Numbered from the stretch's first letter, positions 30,664-40,669 are shown. The stretch is 64,000 nt of DNA from Symbiodinium natans (GCA_905221605.1 CAJNDS010002151.1:539501-603500), one strand, 5' to 3'. Notes: generated from the letters alone by a model not told the origin. Translations and numbers: made by a program.

Positions 30664-30757
30664 CCTAAGGCTCCAAGTATACAAAGAGTACCTATACACT
30701 GGGGTTGAAATTAAAGTCTGTAAACAATACCTACTTTGGGCTATTAGGAGCCTTACG
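30664..30757. mobile_element. MITE family D, copy 2
   Basis: CCCTAAGGCTCCAAGTATAC ... GGAGCCTTACGG, same centre as at 201. Confidence 0.85.
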
Positions 30758-30976
30758 GTTAGGGTTTGCGGCTTAGGGTCGACAACACCATACGGGCAAC
30801 AGATCAGAGGCCTGAGCAGGTGGCTGGTGTATTCTGGGAAGGAGTGTTGCATGCCCTGCCGGGGGCCTTTTCACACTCTAGCCGGCTATAGCTGTCAGAG
30901 GTGAGAAGAAAGCCTCCTTGAACTGGCCACATGGCTTAAGCCTACTACCCTGAACCGAAGCCGTTGTCCATGACAG

Positions 30977-31081
30977 ATGTCGGGTTGTCAGTCTCGCGAC
31001 ATCCATCCCAATTTTGTCATTGGTCCCCTCTCCGTTGAGCTTGTGACAGTGCACAAGCCTCTACAATTTGGCCCCGAAAAT
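30977..31081 (+). CDS. Candidate terminal exon with stop
   Basis: After CATGACAG: MSGCQSRDIHPNFVIGPLSV and ELVTVHKPLQFGPEN, TGA at 31082. Strong composition for 35 codons. No family recognised. Confidence 0.48.
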
Positions 31082-31272
31082 TGAACAATATTCTCTATGC
31101 TACCCTTATAAAGAAGAAAGTCTTGTGGGGGGATTTAAGAGCACCCCGAAAAGATTAAAAACATACTCCCCCATTTTGCCCGTATGTGGAACAATATTAT
31201 CAATTCTTTTGCGGGGCTCTTGAACCAATAGTGGCCTGGACGCCCCTAGACCCGAAACCCTAAACCTCACAG

Positions 31273-31365
31273 GTTTCTGTCGGCTTCCTGCTCATTGGCT
31301 CCCCTGCTGGTGGGTGCGTTGCCCTTGTCGGACGCCTCACTACCGAATTGTGCAGCTCAGCGAAT
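31273..31365 (+). CDS. Candidate exon, MFS-like membrane helix
   Basis: After CCTCACAG: VSVGFLLIGSPAGGCVALVG and RLTTELC. Glycine/proline-rich helix (GFLLxGSPxGG) of the kind found in major facilitator transporters. 3' end unclear because a family E MITE starts at 31370. Confidence 0.5.
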
Positions 31366-31369
31366 TGGA

Positions 31370-31478
31370 CCTTGGGGACCGAATGAACCCTAAAATGGGG
31401 GTCATATACCCTGTACTACTACAAGCCCTACTAAGGCAGTATGAACCCTAAAAGGGTTCACTTGGTCCCCAAGGGGGG
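31370..31478. mobile_element. MITE family E, copy 2, without array
   Basis: CCTTGGGGACCGAATGAACC ... GGTTCACTTGGTCCCCAAGG; array-free sister of 15694-15884. Confidence 0.9.
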
Positions 31479-31925
31479 TAGTTGTGGGCTCCTGTTTGGA
31501 CCTCAACTCGGACAGGCCCGGTAAACCATAAACCCTGCAAACCCCTGAAGCCTGGAAAGCCTGTGAAGCCGATGAAGCCTAAGCCCTATCAACCCCTGTA
31601 AACCATATACGCTACAAACCCGAAAAGCAGGAACCCTAAACCCTGCAAACCCTGAAAGCCGTACCCTAATCCCTAAACCCTAAACCCTAAAGCCGATACT
31701 GAACTCTGAACGCCGAAAGTATGACACCCAAAGTCAAAACCGCCACCTTGACCATGGCTTGCAGTTTTTAGGGCTTAGGGTTCGTTAGGGTTCAGAGTTT
31801 AGAGTTTCGGGTTTGGGGTTTGGGATTTAGGGTTTAGGGTTTGGGGTTCAGGGTTTAGGGTTTAGGGTGCATTAGGGTTCAGGGTCCAGGCCTTTGGGGT
31901 TCAGGGCCTATTGTTTTGGGTTCAG

Positions 31926-31977
31926 CATCATGAACTCGGATGTGAAGTTTCCCTACAAGCCTCTTTGGCAAAGAAAG
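31926..31977 (+). CDS. Candidate exon (IMNSDVKFPYKPLWQRK)
   Basis: TTTGGGTTCAG acceptor; open frame continues to 32022. Unrecognised. Confidence 0.38.
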
Positions 31978-32162
31978 GGTCCAACCGTGAACCCTTATTT
32001 TTCCCGGAGTTGCCCCCCTAAACCCTAAACCCTATATAAACCCTAAACCCTAAACCGACCCAGAGTTGTTTGGTGGCCATAGAAGGCTCAAGGCTCCGCG
32101 CCCTCTATGCGTAGTTCCATGGTCCCTCGATATCAGGGTCCCCCAATTAAGGGCCCTTAGGA

Positions 32163-32288
32163 AGCTGGGTTGCGCTTTGGGAGAGTTTGTAATTTGACTT
32201 TGTTTTTATAAGGGAACCTATACCCTAAACCCTAAACCCTAAACCCCAAAAATAATTCTCAAAGGTTTTAAAGCAGAACCCAGGAAGA
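32163..32288. mobile_element. MITE family F, copy with internal CCCTAAA array
   Basis: AGCTGGGTTGCGCTTTGGGA ... TTTTAAAGCAGAACCCAGG; centre holds three CCCTAAA units absent from 29197. Confidence 0.82.
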
Positions 32289-32486
32289 GACCATGGAACC
32301 ACCCTAAGGCCCCCTCCAGTTGGGTTTAGGGTTGGTGGGGAGTTATGGCCTTCTTACGCGAAAGTTTAGGGTTTCGGGTTTAAGGCTTGCGTTGTGTCTA
32401 GCAAGCTTCTTGGGCCCTTATTTGCCATACACGGCCCTGCCTCAAGCCGTACGGCCACTCTGCCCCTAAACCCTAAACCATCTGAG

Positions 32487-32537
32487 GTCCTGTTTGGCTG
32501 CTGCTTGGAGCTGTTCCTGGGGCTGCCATGTTATTGG
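32487..32537 (+). CDS. Candidate exon, hydrophobic (VLFGCCLELFLGLPCYW)
   Basis: ATCTGAG acceptor; membrane-helix-like; C-strand arrays on both sides. 3' border not set. Confidence 0.38.
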
Positions 32538-32595
32538 AACCCTAAACCCTAAACCCTAAACTGGTGACTTGTGTCTTAAAGTTCCTCAACACCAG

Positions 32596-32659
32596 ACCTA
32601 CAAAGGAACCTCAAGAGCTGCCACTTCTTTCTAAGCAGACCTCTACGAATGTCCTTAGG
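32596..32659 (+). CDS. Candidate exon (LQRNLKSCHFFLSRPLRMSL)
   Basis: AACACCAG acceptor, TTAGG|GTTTAGGG border at an array. One frame fully open. Confidence 0.42.
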
Positions 32660-32771
32660 GTTTAGGGTTTAGGGGTTAGGGGTTTAGGGTTTAGGGTTTA
32701 GAGTTTAGGGACAAGGGTTTAGGGTTTAGGGTTTAGGGTTTAGGGTTCTAAACCCTAAACCCTAAACTCTG

Positions 32772-32888
32772 GGGGCGCCGGACTCTGTGGGCGAACCCCG
32801 CTCCTTCATGTTGATGTTAGGTTGGTGTAGTGAAAATGTCTCCAATGAAGACGCAAAAGTCTCCCTACCTAGGGCGACGTGGGCTTAG
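32772..32888 (+). CDS. Candidate coding segment with stop
   Basis: Frame GAPDSVGEPRSFMLMLGWCS, then ENVSNEDAKVSLPRATWA and TAG. A possible donor lies inside (GTTGGTG at 32821). Unrecognised. Confidence 0.38.
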   Translation, partial: GAPDSVGEPRSFMLMLGWCSENVSNEDAKVSLPRATWA

Positions 32889-33051
32889 AGATTTAGACGT
32901 TTTAGGGTTTTGGGGTTTATAGGGTTATGGGGTTAGGCTGCGCGACGATGGTAGGGATGGTTTCGCGCCCTCAGCAGAGTCGGACCTTTTGCATTGTCAT
33001 GTTCTCGTCGTAGGGTTAGTTTTGGGAACGGATGTGTATTAAAGGAGTCCT

Positions 33052-33177
33052 CTTGGAGGTTCATGGGTACTTATCAGCCCAATTTTACGTCTACCTCTAG
33101 CCTACTTAGACAGGGGGCTCAGGGGTCTGCTAAGTACAGTTCTAATGAAGGGTTACACGTACCCCTGAACCTCCAAG
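33052..33177. mobile_element. MITE family A, copy 2
   Basis: CTTGGAGGTTCATGGGTAC ... GTACCCCTGAACCTCCAAG, about 19-nt TIRs. Confidence 0.88.
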
Positions 33178-33308
33178 CCCTAAACCCTAAACCCTAAACC
33201 CTAAACCCTAAACCCTAATTAAACCCTAATTAAACCCTAAACCCTAAACCCTAAACCCTAAATCCTAAACCCTAAACCCTAATTAAACCATAAACCCTAA
33301 ACCCGAAG

Positions 33309-33430
33309 TCGAGTCCTTGCGTAGCGTCGGCGCCCCGCTTGTCTTTACATTGTCGAGCCGAGCCGTATCAAAGCTGCAGCGACAGCGGCGTGCCTCGAAC
33401 TTCAACCCTCCAAGCCCGCCTTGTACTAGA
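33309..33430 (+). CDS. Candidate exon (SLRSVGAPLVFTLSSRAVSK)
   Basis: After CCCGAAG, open for 40 codons, continuing LQRQRRASNFNPPSPP. C arrays on both sides. Confidence 0.38.
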
Positions 33431-33508
33431 CCCTCAACCCTAAACCCTAAACCCTAAACCCTAAACCCTAAACCCTAAACCCTAAACCCTAAACCCCCTT
33501 ATCCCCAG

Positions 33509-33619
33509 AACGTCAGCACAGAAGCACCAGGTTCAGCATCGCCGGCACGGCTGCAACTGCCGCTAGCGCATGGCCGGAGCTGGGGGAGTTTCTTGGCGAC
33601 TTCGGGGCTTCATATGGGG
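33509..33619 (+). CDS. Candidate exon, HEAT-like helix
   Basis: After TTATCCCCAG: RQHRSTRFSIAGTAATAASA, then WPELGEFLGDFGASYG, ending at a G-strand array. W-P-E-L after an Ala-rich helix recalls HEAT repeats of importin-beta-type proteins, but one segment is not enough to call the family. A second frame is open. Confidence 0.42.
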
Positions 33620-33684
33620 GTTTAGGGTTTAGGGTTTAGGGTTTAGGGTTTAGGGTTTAGGGTTTAGGGTTTAGGGTTTACGAC

Positions 33685-34138
33685 CCAGATCTTCCAAAAC
33701 CCCTTAAGTAAGGAATATACGCTAATTCATGATAAGGATCCTTAGTAGGAATTACGGTATCTTCCTGAATTAGTGTTGTACCTGGTTTAAAGTGTTGGGC
33801 CCCCCCCTTCCCCCCCCCCCCCCTTCCCCCCCCCTCTCCCTCTCCCCCCCTCCCCTCCCCCCCCGCCCCGAACAGTCGAGGCTGGATTTGCTCCTCTTTA
33901 CACGGTCCCGGGGTTTTTTATGAGTTTAAAAGGGGCAGCGATGCCCGACAATCTTTTTTAAAAGCGCAGCGTGTGGAATTTTCTTACGGCGCCCGGGCGA
34001 TTTGACTTAATACAGGATCCCGCCGCGCATCCCCAACCAGTCAGGCAGGGTGTCCTGAATAACCCAGCCAAATCGACTTTATGCAGGAGGCCCCGACAAA
34101 ACCAGGTACAACATTAAGGGGTTTTGGAAGATCTGGGT
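33685..34138. mobile_element. MITE family C, expanded copy (about 450 bp)
   Basis: TIRs CAGATCTTCCAAAACCCCTT and AAGGGGTTTTGGAAGATCTG; centre contains a poly-C tract and unrelated sequence, so probably an element with an insertion. Confidence 0.85.
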
Positions 34139-34537
34139 GGGGGTTGACGATATTAGGGGGTACCTTATTGGGGTCCTTAACTTTAAGGGGATCCTACTAT
34201 TTGAAGGTGTATTTTAGGGGTCCGCTATTGTCGGAAACCCCATATCCTAAACTAACTAGCCCTAAAACCCTAAACCGGGAACATAGTTGTCAGAACCTTG
34301 GATTCTGGGTCTAGTACATGAAGCCTCTGCGCCTCCCAAATGTTAGCACAGAAGTAGGGAATCCCAGACCCCAAAATACGACTCCCAAGATTTTTGCTTG
34401 AGGGTATATGCTCAATAGAATTAGGGTTGCGAAAGGTTTAGCCCCAAACCCTCAATTAACCCTGAAACCAAGGACTTTTCGTAACAGTCCTTAATAAGGA
34501 GCTGGTATAAGGCGGAGCATCCCAACCTGAAACAAAG

Positions 34538-34677
34538 GACTTTTCGTTCGACCCTTTTCTGCGCGCTGTTTCTGGCCTACTCCCTTGGCTACGGCTCCGT
34601 CGTCAGTGTCATGCCGACTATCACCAGGAGGGTCGGCGAATTGATGGGGTGGCTGTTTGTTCAGAGCGTAGGGTTTA
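34538..34677 (+). CDS. Candidate exon, MFS/POT-like membrane helix
   Basis: After AACAAAG: TFRSTLFCALFLAYSLGYGS, then VVSVMPTITRRVGELMGWLF and VQS, ending at GTAGGG. Long hydrophobic helix with G-Y-G and a following proline and double Arg, as in major facilitator helices. The longest convincing membrane exon outside the POT region. Confidence 0.58.
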
Positions 34678-34708
34678 GGCCCTAAACCCTAAACCCTGAA
34701 CCGTTCAG

Positions 34709-34739
34709 GGCATCTTGGCTTCTTCCAGCCAGTTATGGG
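34709..34739 (+). CDS. Candidate short exon (GILASSSQLWG), GC donor
   Basis: After CCGTTCAG in phase 0, following VQS of 34677; GCAAGG donor at 34740. Confidence 0.42.
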
Positions 34740-35039
34740 GCAAGGCACTTTGATTCCCTGGCGTAGAACCCCCCTAAACCCTCAAAAAAAAATGCAGGGT
34801 TCCAACGTTCTTCTAAGTATCTGAGGGTCTTCAGCCTCGAAGGGGCTCTTCTAGTTCGGAAGACTTTGTTTGGGGTTGGGACGTAGTTAATTATACCCTG
34901 TATTCAGCCAACAGGTTTTTCGACGATGATGGCTTGTAGACATGTGTACAGATATGTATATACACACATATACGGCGGTTTACGAAAATAGGGGACCCCG
35001 AAAGCAGACCGCAACTAGTAGGATTCCCTTACCCCAAAT

Positions 35040-35047
<8 letters not shown>

Positions 35048-35070
<23 letters not shown>
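35048..35070. repeat. (AT)n microsatellite
   Basis: Uninterrupted TA dinucleotides. Confidence 0.95.
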
Positions 35071-35499
35071 CAACCCATGCATTTGAACGTTTGCAGAGTT
35101 GGGGATTGCCGCAAAATACGAAAAGCTAGACCCCAAAGTCTGTTGGGCAGGAGGCCCAGTGCTCAATGTAGACCCAACTGTTGCAGGAAGTCGGCGCCAG
35201 AGGGAGCACTATGCACTGGGCTGATGCAGGCACACTCCTTACACCCATTAAACCCCTGAAACCCCCTTACTGCCCCAAACCCCAAACCCCAAACCCTGAA
35301 CCCTGAACCCTGAACCCTAAAGCCTAAAGCCTAAAGCCTAAGCCCTACACAAAACTTTCGGAGTTCAATGTCCAGTGTGGACGAACCTGGCTGAGGGCCC
35401 ACTCCATGTAATGTTCTTTGGACGGCTTCTTAGGAGTAGAGTTGGCAATTGGGGAAGGATTTATGGCTTAGGTTCTTGAAGTTTTTTTGTTTTTTTTGG

Positions 35500-35575
35500 G
35501 GTTTAGGGTTTAGGGTTTAGGGTTTAGGGTTTAGGGTTTAGGGTTTAGGGTTTAGGGTTTAGGGTTTAGGGTTTA
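35500..35575. repeat. (TTTAGGG)n array
   Basis: About ten units. Confidence 0.95.
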
Positions 35576-35636
35576 GGGGGGGGGTATTAGAATCCCTGCA
35601 GTGACACATTCCAGCCTTGGGGTTTTCGTTGGGCAG

Positions 35637-35669
35637 GTGTATGTCTGGGGCCTTGTTTCCGCTATTTGG
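35637..35669 (+). CDS. Candidate exon, membrane helix (VYVWGLVSAIW)
   Basis: Acceptor TTGGGCAG, donor TGG|GTTTAGGG, phase 0 at both ends; joins in frame to 35751. The 81-nt intron between is made almost only of TTTAGGG-type units. Confidence 0.58.
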
Positions 35670-35750
35670 GTTTAGGGGTTTGGGGTTTAGGGTTTAGGTT
35701 TAGGGTTTAGGGTTTAGGGTTTAGGGTCATCTGCTTCGCGTTTCTGGCAG
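35670..35750 (+). other. Minimal 81-nt intron made of telomere-like units
   Basis: Starts GTTTAGGG, contains TTTAGGG/TTTGGGG units, ends TTTCTGGCAG. Splices two hydrophobic segments in phase. Confidence 0.6.
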
Positions 35751-35798
35751 GCCTTCGTGGCCAGTCTCTCTGCAGGAGCCATCCTTGGAATTGCTGCG
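35751..35798 (+). CDS. Candidate exon, membrane helix (AFVASLSAGAILGIAA)
   Basis: After TTTCTGGCAG; ends GCG|GTATCT, or continues VSGSHFFHSRQYPDL to 35844 where the array begins. Clear transmembrane character with small residues. Likely the same transporter-like protein as 34538 and 35637. Confidence 0.6.
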
Positions 35799-35897
35799 GT
35801 ATCTGGTTCGCATTTCTTCCACTCGCGCCAGTACCCAGATCTTGGGGTTTAGTTAGGGTTTCGGGTTTAGGGTTCAGGGTTTGGGGTTTAGGGTTTA

Positions 35898-36007
35898 GGG
35901 TTTAGGGTTAGACCCCTTAATTAAGGAATCTACCCTAATTCCTAATTCCTAATAAGGACCCTGAGTATATATTATAGGGTATATTCCTGTTTTGGAAGAT
36001 CTGGGTA
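35898..36007. mobile_element. MITE family C copy
   Basis: 'aaggaatctaccctaattcc' to TTTTGGAAGATCTGGG. Confidence 0.65.
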
Positions 36008-36156
36008 GGTTGGGATGGAAGTGGGCATCTCCCACAATAGGGGTACCCCTAACATGGCCCCAAATACTATAATCCTTATTTTGGGAACCTTCTGACAGGG
36101 CACCCCTATTTTCGGAAAGCCCATGTGCCCCTGAATCTCCCAATCCCTAAACCCAG

Positions 36157-36225
36157 CGGTGGGACCTCCGCAACAGTGGGCGTGGCTGGGTGCACCATAC
36201 AAGCGCACACGCATGAGGATCTTGC
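36157..36225 (+). CDS. Candidate exon (GGTSATVGVAGCTIQAHTHE) with GTAAGT donor
   Basis: After AACCCAG; ends GAGGATCTTGC|GTAAGTC, a perfect consensus donor. Hydrophobic first half. Confidence 0.52.
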
Positions 36226-36412
36226 GTAAGTCTCTTTTTTTGAGGGTTTGCACGGCCGACCTAGCTTCCATTCAGGCATCATCTTTCCAGATTGTTCTGC
36301 TGTTGAGGGTTGATGCCTCAACCCTCAACCCCAAACCCTCAACCCTAAACCCTAAACCCTAAATTCTAAATCCTAAACCCTAAACCTTTTGAGGCTCAGT
36401 CTAAGGCTACAG

Positions 36413-36491
36413 TCATCTGCCAAAAGCCCGGGAGAGAAAGCCAATGCAATGGACTCCTACAGCGCTTCGCAGAGCGCAAGCCCTGGGCGCG
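36413..36491 (+). CDS. Candidate exon (CNGLLQRFAERKPWAR) with GTAAGC donor
   Basis: After GGCTACAG: ICQKPGRESQCNGLLQRFAE, then RKPWAR; ends at GTAAGCC. Basic amphipathic loop, typical of a cytosolic loop between membrane halves. A family I element starts about 25 nt after the donor. Confidence 0.55.
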
Positions 36492-36714
36492 GTAAGCCCC
36501 ACGAACACATTCTCCCCTGGGTTCTTAGTAGGGAATGAGGGAATTAGGGCCCGATAGATACCCTTGACGGGATTGTATAGGGTGCTTCATGATTCCCTGC
36601 TAAGAACTGTAGAAGACCCCCCCACCCCCCCCACCCCCCCCACCCTCCGCGTCCTTTCTGCAGCCCTAAACCTTCTTGCCCAAAAATGCCCTGACGTGTA
36701 GCCCCCTCAACCCC

Positions 36715-36920
36715 AAAACCCTAAACCTAAACCCTAAACCCTCAACCCTAAACCCTCAACCCTAAACCCTAAACCCTCAACCCTAAACCCTCAACCCTAA
36801 ACCCTCAACCCTAAACCCTCAACCCCAAACCCTCAACCCTAAACCCTAAACCCTAAACCCTAAACCCTAAACCCTAAACCCTAAACCCTAAACCCTAAAC
36901 CCTAAACCCTAAACCCTAAA
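36715..36920. repeat. C-strand array with CCCTCAA/CCCTAAA alternation
   Basis: Alternating CCCTCAA and CCCTAAA dimers (36740-36840), then about 11 pure CCCTAAA units. Confidence 0.95.
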
Positions 36921-36927
36921 GCCCAAG

Positions 36928-37011
36928 GCTGCCGGTGCCGCGGCAGTAGGCTTCGAAGCGCTCGGGCCCATGGTGTCGCCCCTTGGGTGGAGGCTAAAAA
37001 ACCTTGATTCG
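36928..37011 (+). CDS. Candidate exon (AVGFEALGPMVSPLGWR), stop follows
   Basis: After GCCCAAG: AAGAAAVGFEALGPMVSPLG, WRLKNLDS, TAG at 37012. Either a terminal exon or ends earlier at a GC donor (GCTAAA). C array before, G array after. Confidence 0.48.
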
Positions 37012-37114
37012 TAGGTTTTCAGAGAATGATTCCAGCTTAAGAGGTTTGGGGTTTAGGGTTTAGGGTTTAGGGTTTAGGGTTCAGGGTTCAGGGTTCAGGG
37101 TTTAGGGTTTAGGG

Positions 37115-37210
37115 TTGGAATGTTCCCCCTTGTAGTAGCAGGCCTTAATAGGGATGAGAATCGGGGTACCTATAAAAAAGGACTGCTGCTACAAGGGGGA
37201 ACATCCCAAG
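37115..37210. mobile_element. MITE family B copy
   Basis: GGAATGTTCCCCCTTGTAGT ... CTACAAGGGGGAACATCCC. Confidence 0.85.
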
Positions 37211-37853
37211 TTCAGGGTCTGGGGGGTTCAGGGGAGTTGCAGGGTACGCAGGGTTTACGATCTAGGGTTTAGGGTTTAGGGTTTAGGGTTTCGATCTAGG
37301 GTCTAGAGGGCTTCGGGTTCAGGGTTTAGGGTTCAGGGTCTATCGGGTTTAATGGGGTTTTAGAGGGTTTATAGGGCTTGGGGCTCTTTAGGGCTGATGG
37401 AGTTTCTAAAGGGTTTCGTCGGGTTTATAGATTTATCCGCTTCAGCGGGTTCATGGGGTGTACGGAGTTGTTAGGGCTTTAGAGGGTTTTTCGAAGATGT
37501 GTCTGCTTGGGGCCTTAAGCGGGTTTTGCACAGGCCGGGGGGGGGGGGGGGGGGCGTTAGGGTTCCTAAACCCCAGACCCAAAGCCCCAGAGTTCAAGGT
37601 TCTTTTTCAGTGGGAAAATCCGATGAGGCATGATCGACTTTGTTTCATCTGGGCTGGGGGTAGTACATAGCCCTTCCGTGGCCCTATGTCACCCTTGTAG
37701 ATCTGTTTTTTTTTTTTGTTTTTCCGAGGTTGTCCTAACATTACACAAGGAGTTCGGAGACATCCTAAACCCTAAGCCCCAAACTGCAAACCCTAAACCA
37801 CAAACCCTAAACCCCAAACCCTAAACCCTAAACACAAGGAGTTACTCTCCCAG

Positions 37854-37941
37854 TGCTGGACCCGAGGTTTCCTGCCCTGATCCTGGGCATGGCGACCTTT
37901 CCTCCACTTGGAGGCCAGGAGTTGGGGGAGGCTCACTTGTT
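37854..37941 (+). CDS. Candidate exon (LDPRFPALILGMATFPPLGG)
   Basis: After CTCTCCCAG; QELGEAHLL follows, ending at GTTTAGGG. Single frame open over 88 nt; unrecognised. Confidence 0.48.
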
Positions 37942-37984
37942 GTTTAGGGTTTAGGGTTTAGGTTGACAAAGTATAGAATTCTTC

Positions 37985-38318
37985 GGTAACCTACAAAAAA
38001 AGGTGAGCGGCGCCAAAAACCTTCCATGAAAGAATTAGATTGAGGGTTCGCCTTTGATTGGCCCGCGTCAGCTAAAGTCCGAGGCGCGCCAGTGCGCGAT
38101 AGTTTCTGCGAGAGAGCTCTGGTCACGAGAGCGCGCGATAGCGCGCGACAGGGTAGGTGTGAGAGCGCGCGATAGTCCGCGTCAGTGCAACCCCAAAAGC
38201 ACGTGCGCGTCAGTGCGCGATGCGGCCTGCAGCAGGCCGCGTCAGAGCCCGCGAGAGCCCTTCCATAGTCGAATGAAAAGTTCAAAGGGTTTTCGCCACT
38301 GCTCACCAGGTAGGTTTT
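37985..38318. mobile_element. Inverted-repeat element with CpG-rich core
   Basis: Ends AACCTAC...GGTGAGCGGCGCCAAAAACC and GGTTTTCGCCACTGCTCACC...GTAGGTT. Core has GCGCGCGATAG/GCGCGCGACA palindromic repeats. ORFs on both strands here follow from the repeats. Confidence 0.72.
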
Positions 38319-38404
38319 GGATTCTTAAGGCCATGAACCTGAAACCCATGCTTCCGCCTCCTAAGCCTTGGCGAACCCAACAGAAGGCCCCTGATCATTT
38401 TGGA

Positions 38405-38580
38405 GGTTTCAGGGTTTCAGGATTTCAGGGTTCAAGGTTCTGGGGTTTCAGGGTTTGAGGGTTTGAGGGTTTCAGGGTTTCAGGGTTTCAGGGTTTCAGG
38501 GTTTCAGGGTTTCAGGGTTCCAGGGTTCCAGGGTTCCGGGCTTCCAGGGTTTCAGGGTTTCAGGGTTCAGGGTTCATAGG
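38405..38580. repeat. (GGGTTTCA)n 8-mer minisatellite
   Basis: About 18 octamers, a heptamer derivative, passing into GGGTTTAGGGTTTATA. Confidence 0.93.
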
Positions 38581-38632
38581 GTTTAGGGTTTATAGGGTTT
38601 AGGGTTTAGGGTCCCCGCCCTGTCCGCTGCAG

Positions 38633-38708
38633 GGCTTCCGCTGAAATTGGCGAGGCCGGCGTCTCACAAGCCAAACCTCACAGACACGGCCCTAGGGGCC
38701 CATGTTTT
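38633..38708 (+). CDS. Candidate exon (ASAEIGEAGVSQAKPHRHGP)
   Basis: After GTCCGCTGCAG, ending TTTT|GTTTAGGG. One frame open for 25 codons. Confidence 0.48.
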
Positions 38709-38766
38709 GTTTAGGGTTTAGATAGAGTTCAGGTTTTAGGGTTTAGGCTTTAGGGTTTAGGGAATT

Positions 38767-38875
38767 TCTCAGTAGCTGAATGAGTACACTTTTACATGTT
38801 TTGGGATGCTATTAAACCCCTATAGAACTGAAAGTGTACACTTTGGGGGGGGGTTTATGAACTCAGCAACTAAGT
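38767..38875. mobile_element. MITE family H, copy 2
   Basis: CTCAGTAGCTGAATGAGTAC ... GAACTCAGCAACTAAG. Confidence 0.85.
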
Positions 38876-39164
38876 TGAATACTTGGGCCTTCAAGTACTT
38901 CCTATATAGGGACTTTGCTGCCCAGGTATATAAGGATAACCTTAGGGTGATGGTGGATTCCCTTGAAGGGTGGTATAGGGGCGGAATACCTACGGGACCC
39001 AGGTAAAGGGTGATACCCTACACCCTAAACCCTGAAACCGACTTGACCTTTGTTTGGAGCTCCTCGAATCTTAGCCGTGGGTGGGATTGGTGGGGATTTA
39101 AACCCAAAACCTTCTGCGCCCTCTTCGGCACCCTCAACGATCTACTTTAATGGAGATGCAAAAA

Positions 39165-39644
39165 GGACCCTAACTCAGATCTACTCTTGGCCTATCCATT
39201 CAAGGGAACGAAGGCGTTCGTTGGGCCGAATTTGAGTCTGGCCGAAGCAAGGAAGGCTTAACACTGATCAGCCGGTCAGAAAAGTTGGAGAAGGCCAGAG
39301 CGCGTGAAATCTACGCCGCTGACCACGAAAATTTCGAAATCTTGACCTTCATCACTGGTGGTGGGCGAGGGCTAGAAACCAGGCTTTCCAATCGCACTGA
39401 CACGGAGAAAGGAACCCAAGCTGATATCGTCCTGGAACATCATGCCAAGCGAGTGGCCAGCTTGGTGGATGCTTGGTTTTCCGCGGACCTCGATCGGAGC
39501 GGATTGGATCGGCATCATTCGGCTGAACTTTTTGCATCCGCAACCCCGAACCCCCCACTGGTGATTCTCCCTGCTTATGAGGGTTTAAGAGGTCCCAACA
39601 CAACGCTGCTCTTTGACACCTCAACCCTAAGCCCTAAACCCTAA
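39165..39644 (+). CDS. Longest coding-like continuous ORF, unrecognised
   Basis: About 155 codons open without a telomere unit until the end: ...NEGVRWAEFESGRSKEGLTL..., KARAREIYAADHENFEILTF, ...DIVLEHHAKRVASLVDAWFS..., then a Pro-rich stretch running into a CCCTAAA array. An acceptor-like AACTCAG precedes it. Just upstream (39042-39150) another frame reads WGFKPKTFCALFGTLNDLL to a stop, suggesting a frameshifted or decayed gene, perhaps of a retroelement. No domain recognised. Confidence 0.5.
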
Positions 39645-39695
39645 ACCCTAAACCCTAAACCCTAAACCCTAAACCCTAAACCCTAAACCCTAACT
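39620..39695. repeat. (CCCTAAA)n array
   Basis: About ten units at the end of the preceding ORF. Confidence 0.95.
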
Positions 39696-40049
39696 CTAGA
39701 CCCTAACCCTGAATAGACATCCCCAAGCCCGAAGCCCTCTGAAGCCTTCAATCCGACAAAAGCCCCCCCCGAAAAAAAGAGAGAACAAAACCGCACTGTA
39801 ATTCTCAAGCCCTAGTGTAGGAGGCCTTTGTTTCTTTCTTTTTTTCTTTTGGGGTTTGATTTGGGTTTCATCCCGAAATTCCCCTGAAGCTGGACAAAGA
39901 AGCTATCCTACTAGGGCTTGGGATAGCCCATTTCAACCGGAGCTTAGGTGTTTGACTTTAAAGCCTAAACCTCAAAAAAACTAAACCATAAACCCTAAAC
40001 CCTAAGCCCTAAACACCCTCAACCCTAAATGCCCTAAACCCCTAAACCC

Positions 40050-40205
40050 AACCCTATAAACCCTATAAACCCTATACACCCTATAAGCCCCATAAACCCT
40101 ATAAACCCTATAAACCCTAGAAATCCTATAAACCCTATAAACCCTATAAACCCTACAAACCCTATAAACCCTATAAACCCTATAAACCCTATAAACCCTA
40201 AACCC
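40050..40205. repeat. (CCCTATAAA)n 9-mer array
   Basis: About 16 nonamers; the - strand ORF of Phe-Ile-Gly repeats is an artefact. The same 9-mer recurs at 45190-45315 and, inverted, at 53155-53290. Confidence 0.95.
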
Positions 40206-40298
40206 TTAGGGTTGCACGTTGCCAGGGCCAACCCTAAACCCTAGCCCTAAACCCTAAACCCCAAACCCTAGCCCTAAACCCTAAACCCCAAACCTCAG

Positions 40299-40362
40299 TG
40301 AGGTGCATCCTGCGAGTAGCTATGCGGGTGGAACCCGAAGACCTTTGGCACCTCGAGCTGAG
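40299..40362 (+). CDS. Candidate exon (RCILRVAMRVEPEDLWHLEL)
   Basis: After AAACCTCAG, ending AG|GTTAGGG at an array. Good composition; C array before, G array after. Confidence 0.48.
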
Positions 40363-40568
40363 GTTAGGGTTTAGGGTTTAGGGTTTAGGGTTTAGGGTTT
40401 AGGGATTAGGGTGTAGGGTGTAGGGTTTCGGGTTTCCGGTTTAGGGTGTAGGGTGCAGGGCGTAGGGTTTAGGGTGGTTTAGGGTTTAGGGTTGTAGGAC
40501 TTCTGGTTTAAGGTTTAGTTGGGATGCTCCCCCCCCTCTTAAAGTCACCAGAACTCCTGTTTTGGCAG

Positions 40569-40669
40569 TCGAGGTTGCGCATACATGGTTCCCTGAGGAG
40601 TTATCAACAATGTCATTTGGGTGGTCTCAAAATTGTGGCATTTGTTTTGTAAATTTTGGGGTACCCTAA
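40569..40669 (+). CDS. Candidate coding segment with stop
   Basis: After TTTTGGCAG: EVAHTWFPEELSTMSFGWSQ, NCGICFVNFGVP, TAA. AT content rises at its end, so could be inside a decayed element. Confidence 0.33.

Noticed and set aside
38054-38458. 134-codon + strand and 120-codon - strand ORFs
   Set aside because: They read through a CpG-rich inverted-repeat element and into an octamer minisatellite.
40034-40231. - strand ORF of Phe-Ile-Gly repeats
   Set aside because: Direct reading of the CCCTATAAA 9-mer array.
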